From Formosa agariphila KMM 3901 (GTDB taxonomy: Bacteria > Bacteroidota > Bacteroidia > Flavobacteriales > Flavobacteriaceae): DNA of 64,000 nucleotides. The notes under the pieces are model-generated. The model saw only the letters and a list, made by a program, of their open reading frames with translations, was not told the DNA's origin and ran no database searches. Shown here in pieces: positions 26,833 to 34,345 of this stretch. Made by a program: the position numbers and the translations under genes. The stretch's first letter is position 1, and every line of letters starts with the position of its first letter. The stretch lies in the NCBI RefSeq assembly GCF_000723205.1, contig NZ_HG315671.1, positions 4,164,351 to 4,228,350 on the forward strand, in the 5' to 3' direction.

Positions 26833-28487
26833 ATATCTATCGGTAATTCAATTTCTATAGTGGTATTTCCTTTTTTAGAATGTATTTGAATGTCGCCATT
26901 ACAAATCTCTACACGTTCCTTTATATTGATAATACCAGAGCCTAATGTTACTTTTTTTAAATCAAAACCTATACCGTCGTCATAATAGAACAAAGAAATA
27001 AATTCATCAAATTCTGAAAGTGAAATTCTAATATTTTCAGCATGCGAATGTTTCAACGCATTATTAACCAGCTCCTGCCCAATTCTAAAAATATTTATAG
27101 ATTGATTTTTAGTTATTTTACTAATTTCTTCATCAGTTAAATCTTCAAATTCAATAGAAATTCCAGAAGTCTTTTTAATATTATTTACAAAATTAGTTAG
27201 GGCCACTCCTACCCCAAAGTCATCAATAGTAGAAGGCATAAGGGCATTAGACATTAAGCGAATTTCTGAAATGGTTGTATCTAAAATTCGGATCATTTCT
27301 AACTTCTGATTTTTATCTTCAATATGGTTTTCAATATAGAATTTTAAAGATGTTAATAACGGCCCAATACCATCATGTAATTCACGGGAAAGTCGTCGTC
27401 TTTCATTTTCTAATCCATCTACTAATTGGCGTTTAGTAGTAATACTATTTTTAGTTTCTTTATTTCTAAATTCTATAAGTTTATTCCTCATTTTAATGAG
27501 GCTTTTACCCAACACATCATTATTTCCTTTTGGAACATACTGTGAGTTAAGATTCATTTTACCTAATTCGTTAGAGAAATTTACAGCACCTTGTAACGAT
27601 TTTTTTAAACTATCGAGCGCTTCGAACATGTCTTTAATCTCGCTTGAATTTTTTACAAATTTTTTATTTTGTTTATAATTTCCTGCTGCCATTATCTTTA
27701 AGCTCTCTCTCATGTTTGTAATCGGATTTGTTATAATTCGAGTGAGAAAAAGTGAAAGAATAATAGCTATTGACATGATTAATATTGTAAGCCCTAAAAG
27801 TTTTAATTTAAGTTGACTTAAAGGTGCTTTTACTTCGCTAATATCTATTTCTGAAAGTATAACTAATTTTAAATTTGAAATGTTAATAAGACTGTAAACA
27901 CTATACACTTCTATGCCACGATAATCTTTAAAAACGCCTCTACCAATAGCACCCGATAATGCATCTTGAACACCTTTTGTTTTAGCTGTTATGGTTGATG
28001 GTAATTTTTGTGGTGAAAACCTAGACTGAGATCGCATAGTAAAATCTGTACCCACTAAATAAGACTCTCCACTACTTCCCATTCCGGCACGTTCCAATAA
28101 AATATTATTAATTTTATAATAGGGAATAATCTTAATTTTTGGTTGTCCTGATGTTGTTGAAATTAGACCTATAGAAGTATGTCCATCTAAATTATATGGT
28201 GTTAAATCGTGTATCCCCGTAGTTTGTAATATATGTTCAGGAATATGTATGTTAAGCGTATCTAGATTAGATGCAGTCGTGGAACCTTTTAAAAATGCAT
28301 TCCATTCGCTAGAAATTAAGTTTTCTACTTGAATTTGCTTTAATGTTTTTACAGAATTCAATTGCAGTAATATTCTGTCGTCTAAAACCTTAGAAAACTC
28401 ATTATAAAATGTGAAGGATAGCATGAGTATAACTACAAATATCAAGCTATTTATTATAATTAATATTAGGGCACGTAAGTTCATCAA
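26829..28487 (-). CDS. Sensor histidine kinase, Cache-HAMP-HisKA_3 type
   Basis: A 552-residue inner-membrane sensor kinase. Two membrane helices (about 7-28 and 230-252) bracket a periplasmic Cache-like sensor domain containing GESYLVGTDFTMRS. A HAMP domain (about 250-305) follows, then a HisKA_3 dimerisation helix with the phospho-acceptor in LSRELHDGIGPLL (His near 370). A HATPase domain closes the chain, with N-box NNALKHS, G1 box DDGIGFD and G2 GSGIINIKERV. It phosphorylates the LuxR-type regulator encoded right after it. The ligand is unknown; Cache domains often bind small organic molecules. Confidence 0.9.
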   Translation of the reverse strand: MMNLRALILIIINSLIFVVILMLSFTFYNEFSKVLDDRILLQLNSVKTLKQIQVENLISSEWNAFLKGSTTASNLDTLNIHIPEHILQTTGIHDLTPYNLDGHTSIGLISTTSGQPKIKIIPYYKINNILLERAGMGSSGESYLVGTDFTMRSQSRFSPQKLPSTITAKTKGVQDALSGAIGRGVFKDYRGIEVYSVYSLINISNLKLVILSEIDISEVKAPLSQLKLKLLGLTILIMSIAIILSLFLTRIITNPITNMRESLKIMAAGNYKQNKKFVKNSSEIKDMFEALDSLKKSLQGAVNFSNELGKMNLNSQYVPKGNNDVLGKSLIKMRNKLIEFRNKETKNSITTKRQLVDGLENERRRLSRELHDGIGPLLTSLKFYIENHIEDKNQKLEMIRILDTTISEIRLMSNALMPSTIDDFGVGVALTNFVNNIKKTSGISIEFEDLTDEEISKITKNQSINIFRIGQELVNNALKHSHAENIRISLSEFDEFISLFYYDDGIGFDLKKVTLGSGIINIKERVEICNGDIQIHSKKGNTTIEIELPIDI

Positions 28488-28544
28488 ATCATTAAAAAAA
28501 TAAACTCATAAAAATGGGTTATTGTGTAGCTAAAGATAATGTTT

Positions 28545-28587
28545 TAAAAAAAACTCCTGATTCTAATTTTTGAATCAGGAGTTTTTA
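28545..28587 (-). terminator. Terminator after the 70-residue protein gene
   Basis: Inverted repeat AAACTCCTGATTC / GAATCAGGAGTTT with a loop of about eight bases and a minus-strand T-run. It separates the small gene at 28605-28817 from the kinase gene. Confidence 0.85.
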
Positions 28588-28604
28588 CATTATTCGGATT
28601 TGTA

Positions 28605-28817
28605 TTATTTTAAATGTTGTTCTTCTTTATATCGTTTTATAATCACTTTTAAACTTTTTAAATACACTTTAAGATCTTCTGTTGTAACCTCTGGATTTTT
28701 AAATTCAGGAATAGTCATCGGATTTTCATTAAGATGTTTATAGATTTCTGGATAGTCGTTTTCTATACCCCAAACAGTATCCGAAATATTCTTAAGTAAT
28801 TGTTCTTGTGTCTTCAT
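28605..28817 (-). CDS. Small conserved-looking cytoplasmic protein (unknown)
   Basis: A 70-residue, charged, helical protein with no signal peptide, membrane span or Cys. It has an acidic first half (NISDTVWGIENDYPEIYKHL) and a basic C-terminal helix (LKVYLKSLKVIIKRYKEEQ). I do not recognise a family. Support for it being real: an ATG start, normal codon use, and a dedicated terminator directly downstream. It is flanked by lplA upstream and the kinase gene downstream on the same strand. No toxin-antitoxin partner is adjacent. Confidence 0.6.
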   Translation of the reverse strand: MKTQEQLLKNISDTVWGIENDYPEIYKHLNENPMTIPEFKNPEVTTEDLKVYLKSLKVIIKRYKEEQHLK

Positions 28818-28900
28818 AATTCAAAATACTTATTCTTATAAGTTACGAAAAATTAAATGAATACATTATAAAATGAATCTATGAAAACGCGCTACAGAAT

Positions 28901-29914
28901 TTAAGTCGTTACATCGTCGTCGTTTCCATAAATCATAGTGATAAAATCGTCTCTATCGATAGCTCCAAAATATTCGGTAAGGTCTGTATCTTTTAAAGCA
29001 TTTTTAATAGCTGTTTCTTCGTAAGGCAGTCCGATAAAAATAGCTGAAAGTTCTTTAACCGATTTTTTTCCAAAGAAATCTCCAAATACGGTAAACTCGG
29101 CGATGTGTCCTTTTTCAACAAAAATTCGCAAATCAATTTCACCTATAGGAAAACGTTTTGTACGCTGAATATTAAACTTAGGCGAACGCCCGTAATTCCA
29201 GTTCCAATCGTCGTACTTCTCTGCTTTTAATTTGTCAATTCCTTCACGATCTTCTGCTGTAAATTTGTAGGTTTTAAAATTTTTATCGTTTGCATATAAA
29301 CCTTCTAAAATTAAACTTCTAAAAGCTTCTATAGTTAATGGTTCCTCTAAAAAATCGCTAATATTTGCCACCCGACTTCTAACCGATTTATGACCTTTAG
29401 ATTGAATTTTACTCATCTTAACTTGTAACGCATTAGCCACTTCGTTTAAGTCGGTACTTAACAACAACGTTCCATGGCTAAACATGCGTTTTCCGGTAGT
29501 AAATTGTGCTGTTCCGGAGACTTTTTTACCGTCTATTAAAATATCGTTTCTTCCAATAAGTTCGGCTTCTATTCCAAAGTTTTTCAAGACTTCGATAACT
29601 GGTGCTGTAAACTTTTTAAAATTATGCATACTGGCATTATCATGATTGGTAATAAAACTAAAATTTAAGTTTCCTAAATCGTGATATACAGCTCCTCCTC
29701 CACTAATGCGGCGCACCACGTGAATGCCTTTTTTTGTAATATACTCTTGATTTATTTCTTCTAATGTATTTTGATTTCGGCCAATTATAATTGATGGTTC
29801 GTTAATGTAAAACAACAAATAATCGGTATTAGTATCGAAATGCCTTAAAGCATATTCTTCTAAAGCCAAATTTAAATGCGGATCTGTAACGCCTTCGTTA
29901 TCTATAAAAACCAT
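28901..29914 (-). CDS. lplA: Lipoate--protein ligase A
   Basis: A 337-residue enzyme that activates lipoate with ATP and attaches it to the lysine of lipoyl domains in 2-oxoacid dehydrogenases and the glycine cleavage system. Motifs are RRISGGGAVYHDLGNLNFS (about 70-88) for the lipoate/ATP pocket and DGKKVSGTAQ with the catalytic Lys (about 129-138). A C-terminal accessory domain (about 250-337) is present, giving the full bacterial LplA length. Cytoplasmic. It is a single-gene unit with a promoter-like element just upstream and a terminator separating it from glnS. Confidence 0.93.
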   Translation of the reverse strand: MVFIDNEGVTDPHLNLALEEYALRHFDTNTDYLLFYINEPSIIIGRNQNTLEEINQEYITKKGIHVVRRISGGGAVYHDLGNLNFSFITNHDNASMHNFKKFTAPVIEVLKNFGIEAELIGRNDILIDGKKVSGTAQFTTGKRMFSHGTLLLSTDLNEVANALQVKMSKIQSKGHKSVRSRVANISDFLEEPLTIEAFRSLILEGLYANDKNFKTYKFTAEDREGIDKLKAEKYDDWNWNYGRSPKFNIQRTKRFPIGEIDLRIFVEKGHIAEFTVFGDFFGKKSVKELSAIFIGLPYEETAIKNALKDTDLTEYFGAIDRDDFITMIYGNDDDVTT

Positions 29915-29940
29915 ACTGCAAAAATTAAAAAGTTGTTTTA

Positions 29941-29948
29941 CAAAAATA
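29941..29948 (-). promoter_or_regulatory. -7 promoter element for lplA (TATTTTTG)
   Basis: Minus-strand TATTTTTG, 26 bases upstream of the lplA ATG, fits TAnnTTTG. No well-spaced TTG lies behind it. Confidence 0.4.
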
Positions 29949-30005
29949 CTTAGAATCCCTGTAATAGATTACAAATCTCACTTATCATTTTTAATTATTT
30001 GAAAC

Positions 30006-30045
30006 AAAAAAGCCTTGAAATAAGAACTATTTCTAAGGCTTTTTA
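30006..30045 (-). terminator. Terminator after glnS
   Basis: Inverted repeat AAAAGCCTTGAAATA / TATTTCTAAGGCTTTT with a one-base bulge and flanking A/T runs, just past the glnS stop. Confidence 0.85.
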
Positions 30046-30062
30046 TATCAATTAAATTCAGA

Positions 30063-32087
30063 TTATATCTCAGATGCTTCTGCGACTAAAAGCGCATTAC
30101 CATCTGTTAATCCTTTTTCTATAAATTCGTTAATAGCATCGTTACGTTCTAAGCCATTTTTAAGCAGTACTTGCAACGTTAACATGGCGGCGATACGTGT
30201 ACCTACTTTTTTAGCCGCAGTTCCAAATAACGGCTCTAATTCGTCGTAAGACACTTTTTCTGCCAATTCTAAAATATCGGCTTTAATTTTCTCACGTTTA
30301 GCATCTGGTAAATTCGTATATTTTTTACCAAATTGCTGTATCACATCTATAGCCTTACGTTGTGGCTGATTAGATTTAGGCTGATTCTGATTTTGATTCG
30401 CTTGCGCTTTTGGTTTTTCTTTTGTCCAAGAATCACGTAAACCAACCGTTTTATTAAAAATTAATTGCTCTGAAGTTGAATCGTTATCCACATTAAAATA
30501 CCCTAAACGTTGAAATTGAAAACGCTCGCCTACTTTTGCTTCTTTTAAACTCGGTTCTACGTAAGCCGTAATTAATTTTAAAGAGTCTGGATTAATAAAA
30601 TCCATAAAGCTTTTATCGGCATGACTATCTGGAGATTCGTCCATAAATAATCTGTCGTATTCTCTAACGACCGCTTTAACTGCATGTTTTATAGACACCC
30701 AATGCAAAGTTCCTTTTACTTTACGTAAACTAGCTTCTGTGCCACTACCACTTAACGTATCTGGATCGTAACTTACATGAATTTCGGTAATTTTACCGTT
30801 TTCATCCTTTACAACGCGTTCTCCTTTAATGATGTATGCATTTTTTAAACGGACTTCTTTTCCTAAAGTTAAACGGAAATATTTACTATTCGCTTGTTCT
30901 TTAAAATCGTCACGCTCAATATATAATTCGCGAGAAAATGGTACTTGTCTAAATCCAGCACTATCGTCTTCCTGATTATTTTCTGCTTCTAACCATTCTT
31001 CTTTATCTTCTGGATAGTTAGTAATAACCAATTTCACCGGATCTAAAACCGCCATAACACGCGGTGCTGTTTTATTCAAATCTTCACGAATACAGAATTC
31101 TAAAAGCGAAACATCGATTACATTTTCACGCTTAGCCACCCCAACAGTTTCTACAAATTTTCTGATAGCCGTTGGCGTATAACCACGACGACGTAACCCA
31201 GAAATAGTAGGCATACGCGGATCGTCCCAACCGTTAACCACACCATCTTCTACCAATTGCAATAACTTACGCTTACTCATAATGGTATAGCTTAAGTTTA
31301 AACGTGCAAATTCGCGTTGTTTAGGTCGTAATTTATCTTCTACTACCAATTGGTCCAAAAACCAATCGTAAAGCTCTCTATGAGGTTTAAATTCTAAAGA
31401 ACATAAACTATGTGAAACCTGTTCTATATAATCGCTTTCACCATGCGTCCAATCGTACATAGGGTAAATACACCATGTATCGCCTGTGCGGTGATGTTCT
31501 TTCTTTAAAATACGGTAAATAATAGGATCACGCATTAACATGTTTACATGTTGCATGTCTATTTTAGCACGTAAAATATGTTCGCCTTCATCGAATTCTC
31601 CCGCTTTCATACGGTTGAATAAATCTAAGTTTTCTTCTACAGTTCTATTTCTAAACGGACCATCTACACCAGGTTGTGTAGGTGTTCCTTTTTGTTCGGC
31701 CATAGCTTCAGACGATTGCGAATCGACATAGGCTTTTCCATCTTTTATAAGTTGCACTGCCCAATCGAACAATTGCTGGAAATAATCTGAAGAGTACACT
31801 TCTTTATCCCATTGGTAACCTAACCAAGAGACATCTTCTTTAATCGCGTCTACATATTCCTGCTCTTCTTTAGCTGGATTAGTATCGTCGAAACGAAGGT
31901 TTACAGGAGCATTATAACGTTCACCTAAACCAAAACTAATTCCGATAGCTTTAGTGTGCCCAATGTGTAAATACCCATTAGGTTCTGGTGGAAAACGAAA
32001 ACGTAATTTATCTTGAGATATTTCGGTTTTTAAATCGTTTTCTATAATATGTTCAATAAAATTGAGTGATTTTGTTTCTTCAGACAT
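30063..32087 (-). CDS. glnS: Glutamine--tRNA ligase with C-terminal extension
   Basis: A 674-residue class I synthetase charging tRNA-Gln. The HIGH motif is PNGYLHIGH (HIGH at residues 41-44) and the KMSKS-type loop is IMSKRK. Two beta-barrel anticodon-binding domains follow to about residue 550. Beyond these is an Asn/Gln-rich linker and a helical tail of about 90 residues with GTAAKKVGTRIAAM, absent from the 554-residue E. coli enzyme and faintly like a GatB/YqeY tail. I start at the ATG at 32087; an in-frame ATG at 32123 would overlap the promoter element and add a non-conserved stretch. Confidence 0.93.
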   Translation of the reverse strand: MSEETKSLNFIEHIIENDLKTEISQDKLRFRFPPEPNGYLHIGHTKAIGISFGLGERYNAPVNLRFDDTNPAKEEQEYVDAIKEDVSWLGYQWDKEVYSSDYFQQLFDWAVQLIKDGKAYVDSQSSEAMAEQKGTPTQPGVDGPFRNRTVEENLDLFNRMKAGEFDEGEHILRAKIDMQHVNMLMRDPIIYRILKKEHHRTGDTWCIYPMYDWTHGESDYIEQVSHSLCSLEFKPHRELYDWFLDQLVVEDKLRPKQREFARLNLSYTIMSKRKLLQLVEDGVVNGWDDPRMPTISGLRRRGYTPTAIRKFVETVGVAKRENVIDVSLLEFCIREDLNKTAPRVMAVLDPVKLVITNYPEDKEEWLEAENNQEDDSAGFRQVPFSRELYIERDDFKEQANSKYFRLTLGKEVRLKNAYIIKGERVVKDENGKITEIHVSYDPDTLSGSGTEASLRKVKGTLHWVSIKHAVKAVVREYDRLFMDESPDSHADKSFMDFINPDSLKLITAYVEPSLKEAKVGERFQFQRLGYFNVDNDSTSEQLIFNKTVGLRDSWTKEKPKAQANQNQNQPKSNQPQRKAIDVIQQFGKKYTNLPDAKREKIKADILELAEKVSYDELEPLFGTAAKKVGTRIAAMLTLQVLLKNGLERNDAINEFIEKGLTDGNALLVAEASEI

Positions 32088-32120
32088 AAATTGATATGAA
32101 TACCTATTAAAAATAAAGCG

Positions 32121-32128
32121 CAAAATTA
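32121..32128 (-). promoter_or_regulatory. -7 promoter element for glnS (TAATTTTG)
   Basis: Minus-strand TAATTTTG followed by CGC, 33 bases upstream of the chosen ATG. Its position argues against the longer start at 32123. Confidence 0.45.
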
Positions 32129-32221
32129 ATGAAATATCCGCTTGCTTACTATTATTCTTACAGATAATGATTAATTTTATCCAAAATTTTTATCCACGAA
32201 ATATTATTTATTTACAAGCTT

Positions 32222-32584
32222 ATGGGCGTTATAAAAGTAGAAAACATACGAATTTTTGCTAACCACGGTTGTTTAACCGAAGAGACAAAAATAGGTAGTG
32301 ATTACCGTGTAGATTTAGTAATTAAAGCCAATTTACAGAAATCGGCACTTTCGGATAACTTGGTCGATACGGTAGATTATGTCTTTTTAAACAGAATTGT
32401 AAGAGAAGAAATGAAAACACCTTCTTACCTCTTAGAAACTGTTGCTAAGCGCATATTAGTAAGAATATTAAACGAAAATAATTCTGTTAATAAAGCAACC
32501 ATTAGTGTAAGCAAACTTAATCCTCCTATTGGTGGAGATGTGGAAATGGTGACGATAAAAATGACAGAGAAAAGAAAAAAGTGA
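32222..32584 (+). CDS. folB: Dihydroneopterin aldolase
   Basis: A 120-residue folate-pathway enzyme that splits dihydroneopterin to 6-hydroxymethyl-dihydropterin and glycolaldehyde. It shows the typical start VENIRIFANHGCLTEE with the FANHG motif, and YRVDLVI. The helix LLETVAKRI holds the active-site Glu region, and the closing VSKLNPPIGGDVEMV is also present. Length is normal for the small octameric FolB. It is divergent from glnS and lies 53 bases before tRNA-Cys on the same strand. Confidence 0.93.
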   Translation: MGVIKVENIRIFANHGCLTEETKIGSDYRVDLVIKANLQKSALSDNLVDTVDYVFLNRIVREEMKTPSYLLETVAKRILVRILNENNSVNKATISVSKLNPPIGGDVEMVTIKMTEKRKK

Positions 32585-32614
32585 AAGTAAGTAGTGTAGA
32601 ATCATATTTTTTTC

Positions 32615-32622
32615 TACATTTG
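32615..32622 (+). promoter_or_regulatory. -7 promoter element for tRNA-Cys (TACATTTG)
   Basis: TACATTTG followed by C fits TAnnTTTG and ends 15 bases before the mature tRNA 5-prime end, a sensible distance for a short leader. Confidence 0.5.
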
Positions 32623-32637
32623 CAATCCGTTAATAAC

Positions 32638-32708
32638 GGCGTCGTGGCCGAGTGGCTAGGCAGAGGTCTGCAAAACCTTGTACAGCGGTTCGAATCCGCT
32701 CGACGCCT
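32638..32708 (+). tRNA. tRNA-Cys (anticodon GCA)
   Basis: A full cloverleaf can be drawn. The acceptor stem GGCGTCG / CGACGCC has seven perfect pairs. The D-arm has a GCC/GGC stem. The anticodon stem GAGGT/ACCTT carries loop CTGCAAA with anticodon GCA at 32670-32672, and the TPsiC arm has GTTCGAATC. The discriminator is T, the U73 identity element expected for cysteine. The terminal CCA is not encoded. An antisense reading frame across it is spurious. Confidence 0.97.
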
Positions 32709-32711
32709 CTG

Positions 32712-32746
32712 CAAAAACCTTCAAGTTTACTTGGAGGTTTTTTTTA
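32712..32746. terminator. Terminator after tRNA-Cys
   Basis: Hairpin AAACCTTCAAG / CTTGGAGGTTT with a four-base loop, followed by eight T on the plus strand. The opposite strand also has a T-run and may end the LysE-type gene. Confidence 0.85.
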
Positions 32747-32786
32747 TGCTTAAAAGTTAAATAATAAGTTAGTATATAATTGATAA

Positions 32787-33470
32787 TTAATCACCTAACG
32801 GATTAATTTGCTCTAATGTATCTTGTAAAATTTCCTTTTCTTTAGGAAAAAAACCTTGAACTAATAACAAGACTCCAAAGCCTAAAATAACAAGAGATAC
32901 TATTTTTTTAGTTTTAAAAATAATACGCGGTGTTAACTTATTTTTTAAAGCTTTAGCGGCTAGTATTTTAAAAATATCAACTATAAAGTAAACGGCTAAT
33001 ATGGTAGCTAAAAAAATATGAATACCGTATTCGTTATCGGTCATAGAATTTCCAATAACTATAAAACTCAGCCAACCTAAAAGTACGCCTATATTAATAA
33101 AATTTAGTAAAAAGCCTTTCATAAAAAGCTTTCCATAATTTTTTTGAACTTCTACACTATGATATTCTCGAAGAATGGTACGGAAAGATTTTTGAGCTTT
33201 TACAAAAGATATTAATCCGTATACCACCAGTAAAACACCTCCGAATATAAAAAAATTGGGATCATCTTTAATCCGATCTAGAATCCGACTTGTACTGTAA
33301 AATGCAACCACTATAAAAAAAGCATCGGCAAGTATAACACCTAAATCGAATATAAGAGCGCTTTTAAACCCCTTTGTAGCACTTGTTTCCAGTAGTACAA
33401 AAAAAACTGGGCCAATGGTAAAGGATAACAATATTCCGAAAGGAATTGCTCTTAAAACGTCTTCTAACAT
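32787..33470 (-). CDS. LysE/RhtB-family translocator
   Basis: A 227-residue inner-membrane protein with about six membrane helices. The N-terminal pattern FGILLSFTIGPVFFVLLE is the LysE family signature (GPxFFxLLxxS). These proteins export amino acids such as lysine, homoserine or threonine. Substrate cannot be told from sequence. The C-terminal 20 residues are polar. It begins 43 bases after the head-GIN gene stop and may share its transcript. Confidence 0.85.
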   Translation of the reverse strand: MLEDVLRAIPFGILLSFTIGPVFFVLLETSATKGFKSALIFDLGVILADAFFIVVAFYSTSRILDRIKDDPNFFIFGGVLLVVYGLISFVKAQKSFRTILREYHSVEVQKNYGKLFMKGFLLNFINIGVLLGWLSFIVIGNSMTDNEYGIHIFLATILAVYFIVDIFKILAAKALKNKLTPRIIFKTKKIVSLVILGFGVLLLVQGFFPKEKEILQDTLEQINPLGD

Positions 33471-33513
33471 ATTACGCGATCTCTATCGCAAATTTAGTAA
33501 AAACTTAAGGGAA

Positions 33514-34194
33514 TTAGTCTACTCTTAAGATTCTTCCGCCTAAAACTTTGTTTTCGTTAACTTCTTCTGGCTTACCATAGATATAAACATCTCCGCCAGC
33601 ACGGATGGTTGCATCTACTGTTTTAGAAGCTTTTATATGTGCTTCTCCAGCCGCATGAATGGTAACTTTTGATGTTTCAGATTCTAATAATTGCCCATCA
33701 TAAATACCACCTGTTAACACATTAATTTGTTCGTTTTTAGAAGTACCACTTGTAGTAATCTCTCCACCAGTAATAGATTTTACAACAACAAACGACGTAT
33801 TTAAAGGGACATTTATTTTAGCACCTTCTTGAGCTCTTAATTCAATTTCAAATTGTTCTATAACATCTTTAGAGCTTATTGAAGAACCTTCATTTGCATC
33901 TATAATATTTATAGAGGTGTAATATACATTTACTTTCGTTTTTTCGCCATTGAAACTATTATCCAAGCTCATTCTAACCTTTAAAGTTCCATTTTTATTA
34001 ACGGTTTCAACATTATTAGCGTTGTTACCCGTGATTTCAACTTTGTTAACATCAGATTTAATAAGATTAACTTGAATTAAATCGTAAACTTTTAGTTCTT
34101 TAAATTCTCCGACTGTTTTTTCTACTTTGTCTTGAGCATGTAATCCTAAAGATAAACATACCATTAATAATACTACTAACTGTTTCATTTTCAA
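33514..34194 (-). CDS. Head GIN domain (DUF2807) secreted protein
   Basis: A 226-residue exported protein. The signal peptide ends near LHAQ (residue 21). The rest is a right-handed beta-helix-like DUF2807 repeat array with short strands and conserved turns: ITGNNANNVETV, IDANEGSSISS, GGEITTSGTSKNE and IHAAGEAHIKAS. This is the putative auto-transporter adhesin / head GIN domain common in Bacteroidota. Its function is unknown; a periplasmic or surface binding role is suspected. It sits upstream of the LysE-type gene. Confidence 0.85.
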   Translation of the reverse strand: MKMKQLVVLLMVCLSLGLHAQDKVEKTVGEFKELKVYDLIQVNLIKSDVNKVEITGNNANNVETVNKNGTLKVRMSLDNSFNGEKTKVNVYYTSINIIDANEGSSISSKDVIEQFEIELRAQEGAKINVPLNTSFVVVKSITGGEITTSGTSKNEQINVLTGGIYDGQLLESETSKVTIHAAGEAHIKASKTVDATIRAGGDVYIYGKPEEVNENKVLGGRILRVD

Positions 34195-34269
34195 TTTATA
34201 ATATAATTATACAACAATGTTAAACGACATGAAAACTTGAATGTATTTCAAATTTTCATGGTTTAATTT

Positions 34270-34299
34270 ACCATCAATAACATATATATTATTGATGGT
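34270..34299. terminator. Inverted repeat, possible terminator after rnr
   Basis: ACCATCAATAA / TTATTGATGGT with an eight-base loop. The T-run (TTTTT) is on the plus-strand side, whereas the gene that would need it (rnr) is on the minus strand, so its role is unclear. Confidence 0.45.
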
Positions 34300-34345
34300 T
34301 TTTATATGAGACTGAATAATATTCAGCTTGACGTAAAAATTTATT

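Noticed and set aside
28605..28817. Small protein as a toxin or antitoxin
   Set aside because: No partner gene is adjacent and it has its own terminator; no toxin or DNA-binding motif is visible.
32177..32198. Two one-mismatch DnaA boxes (TTATCCAAA, TTATCCACG) between glnS and folB
   Set aside because: Neither is perfect, there is no AT unwinding tract beside them, and the gap is short and occupied by promoters. Kept only as a weak secondary origin idea.
32526..32714. 62-residue minus-strand reading frame
   Set aside because: It is antisense to folB and to tRNA-Cys; the tRNA explains its unusual Arg/Cys-rich composition.
34312..34326. CTGAAT-AAT-ATTCAG inverted repeat downstream of rnr
   Set aside because: The stem is only six bases with no T-run; not strong enough to call as a terminator or operator.
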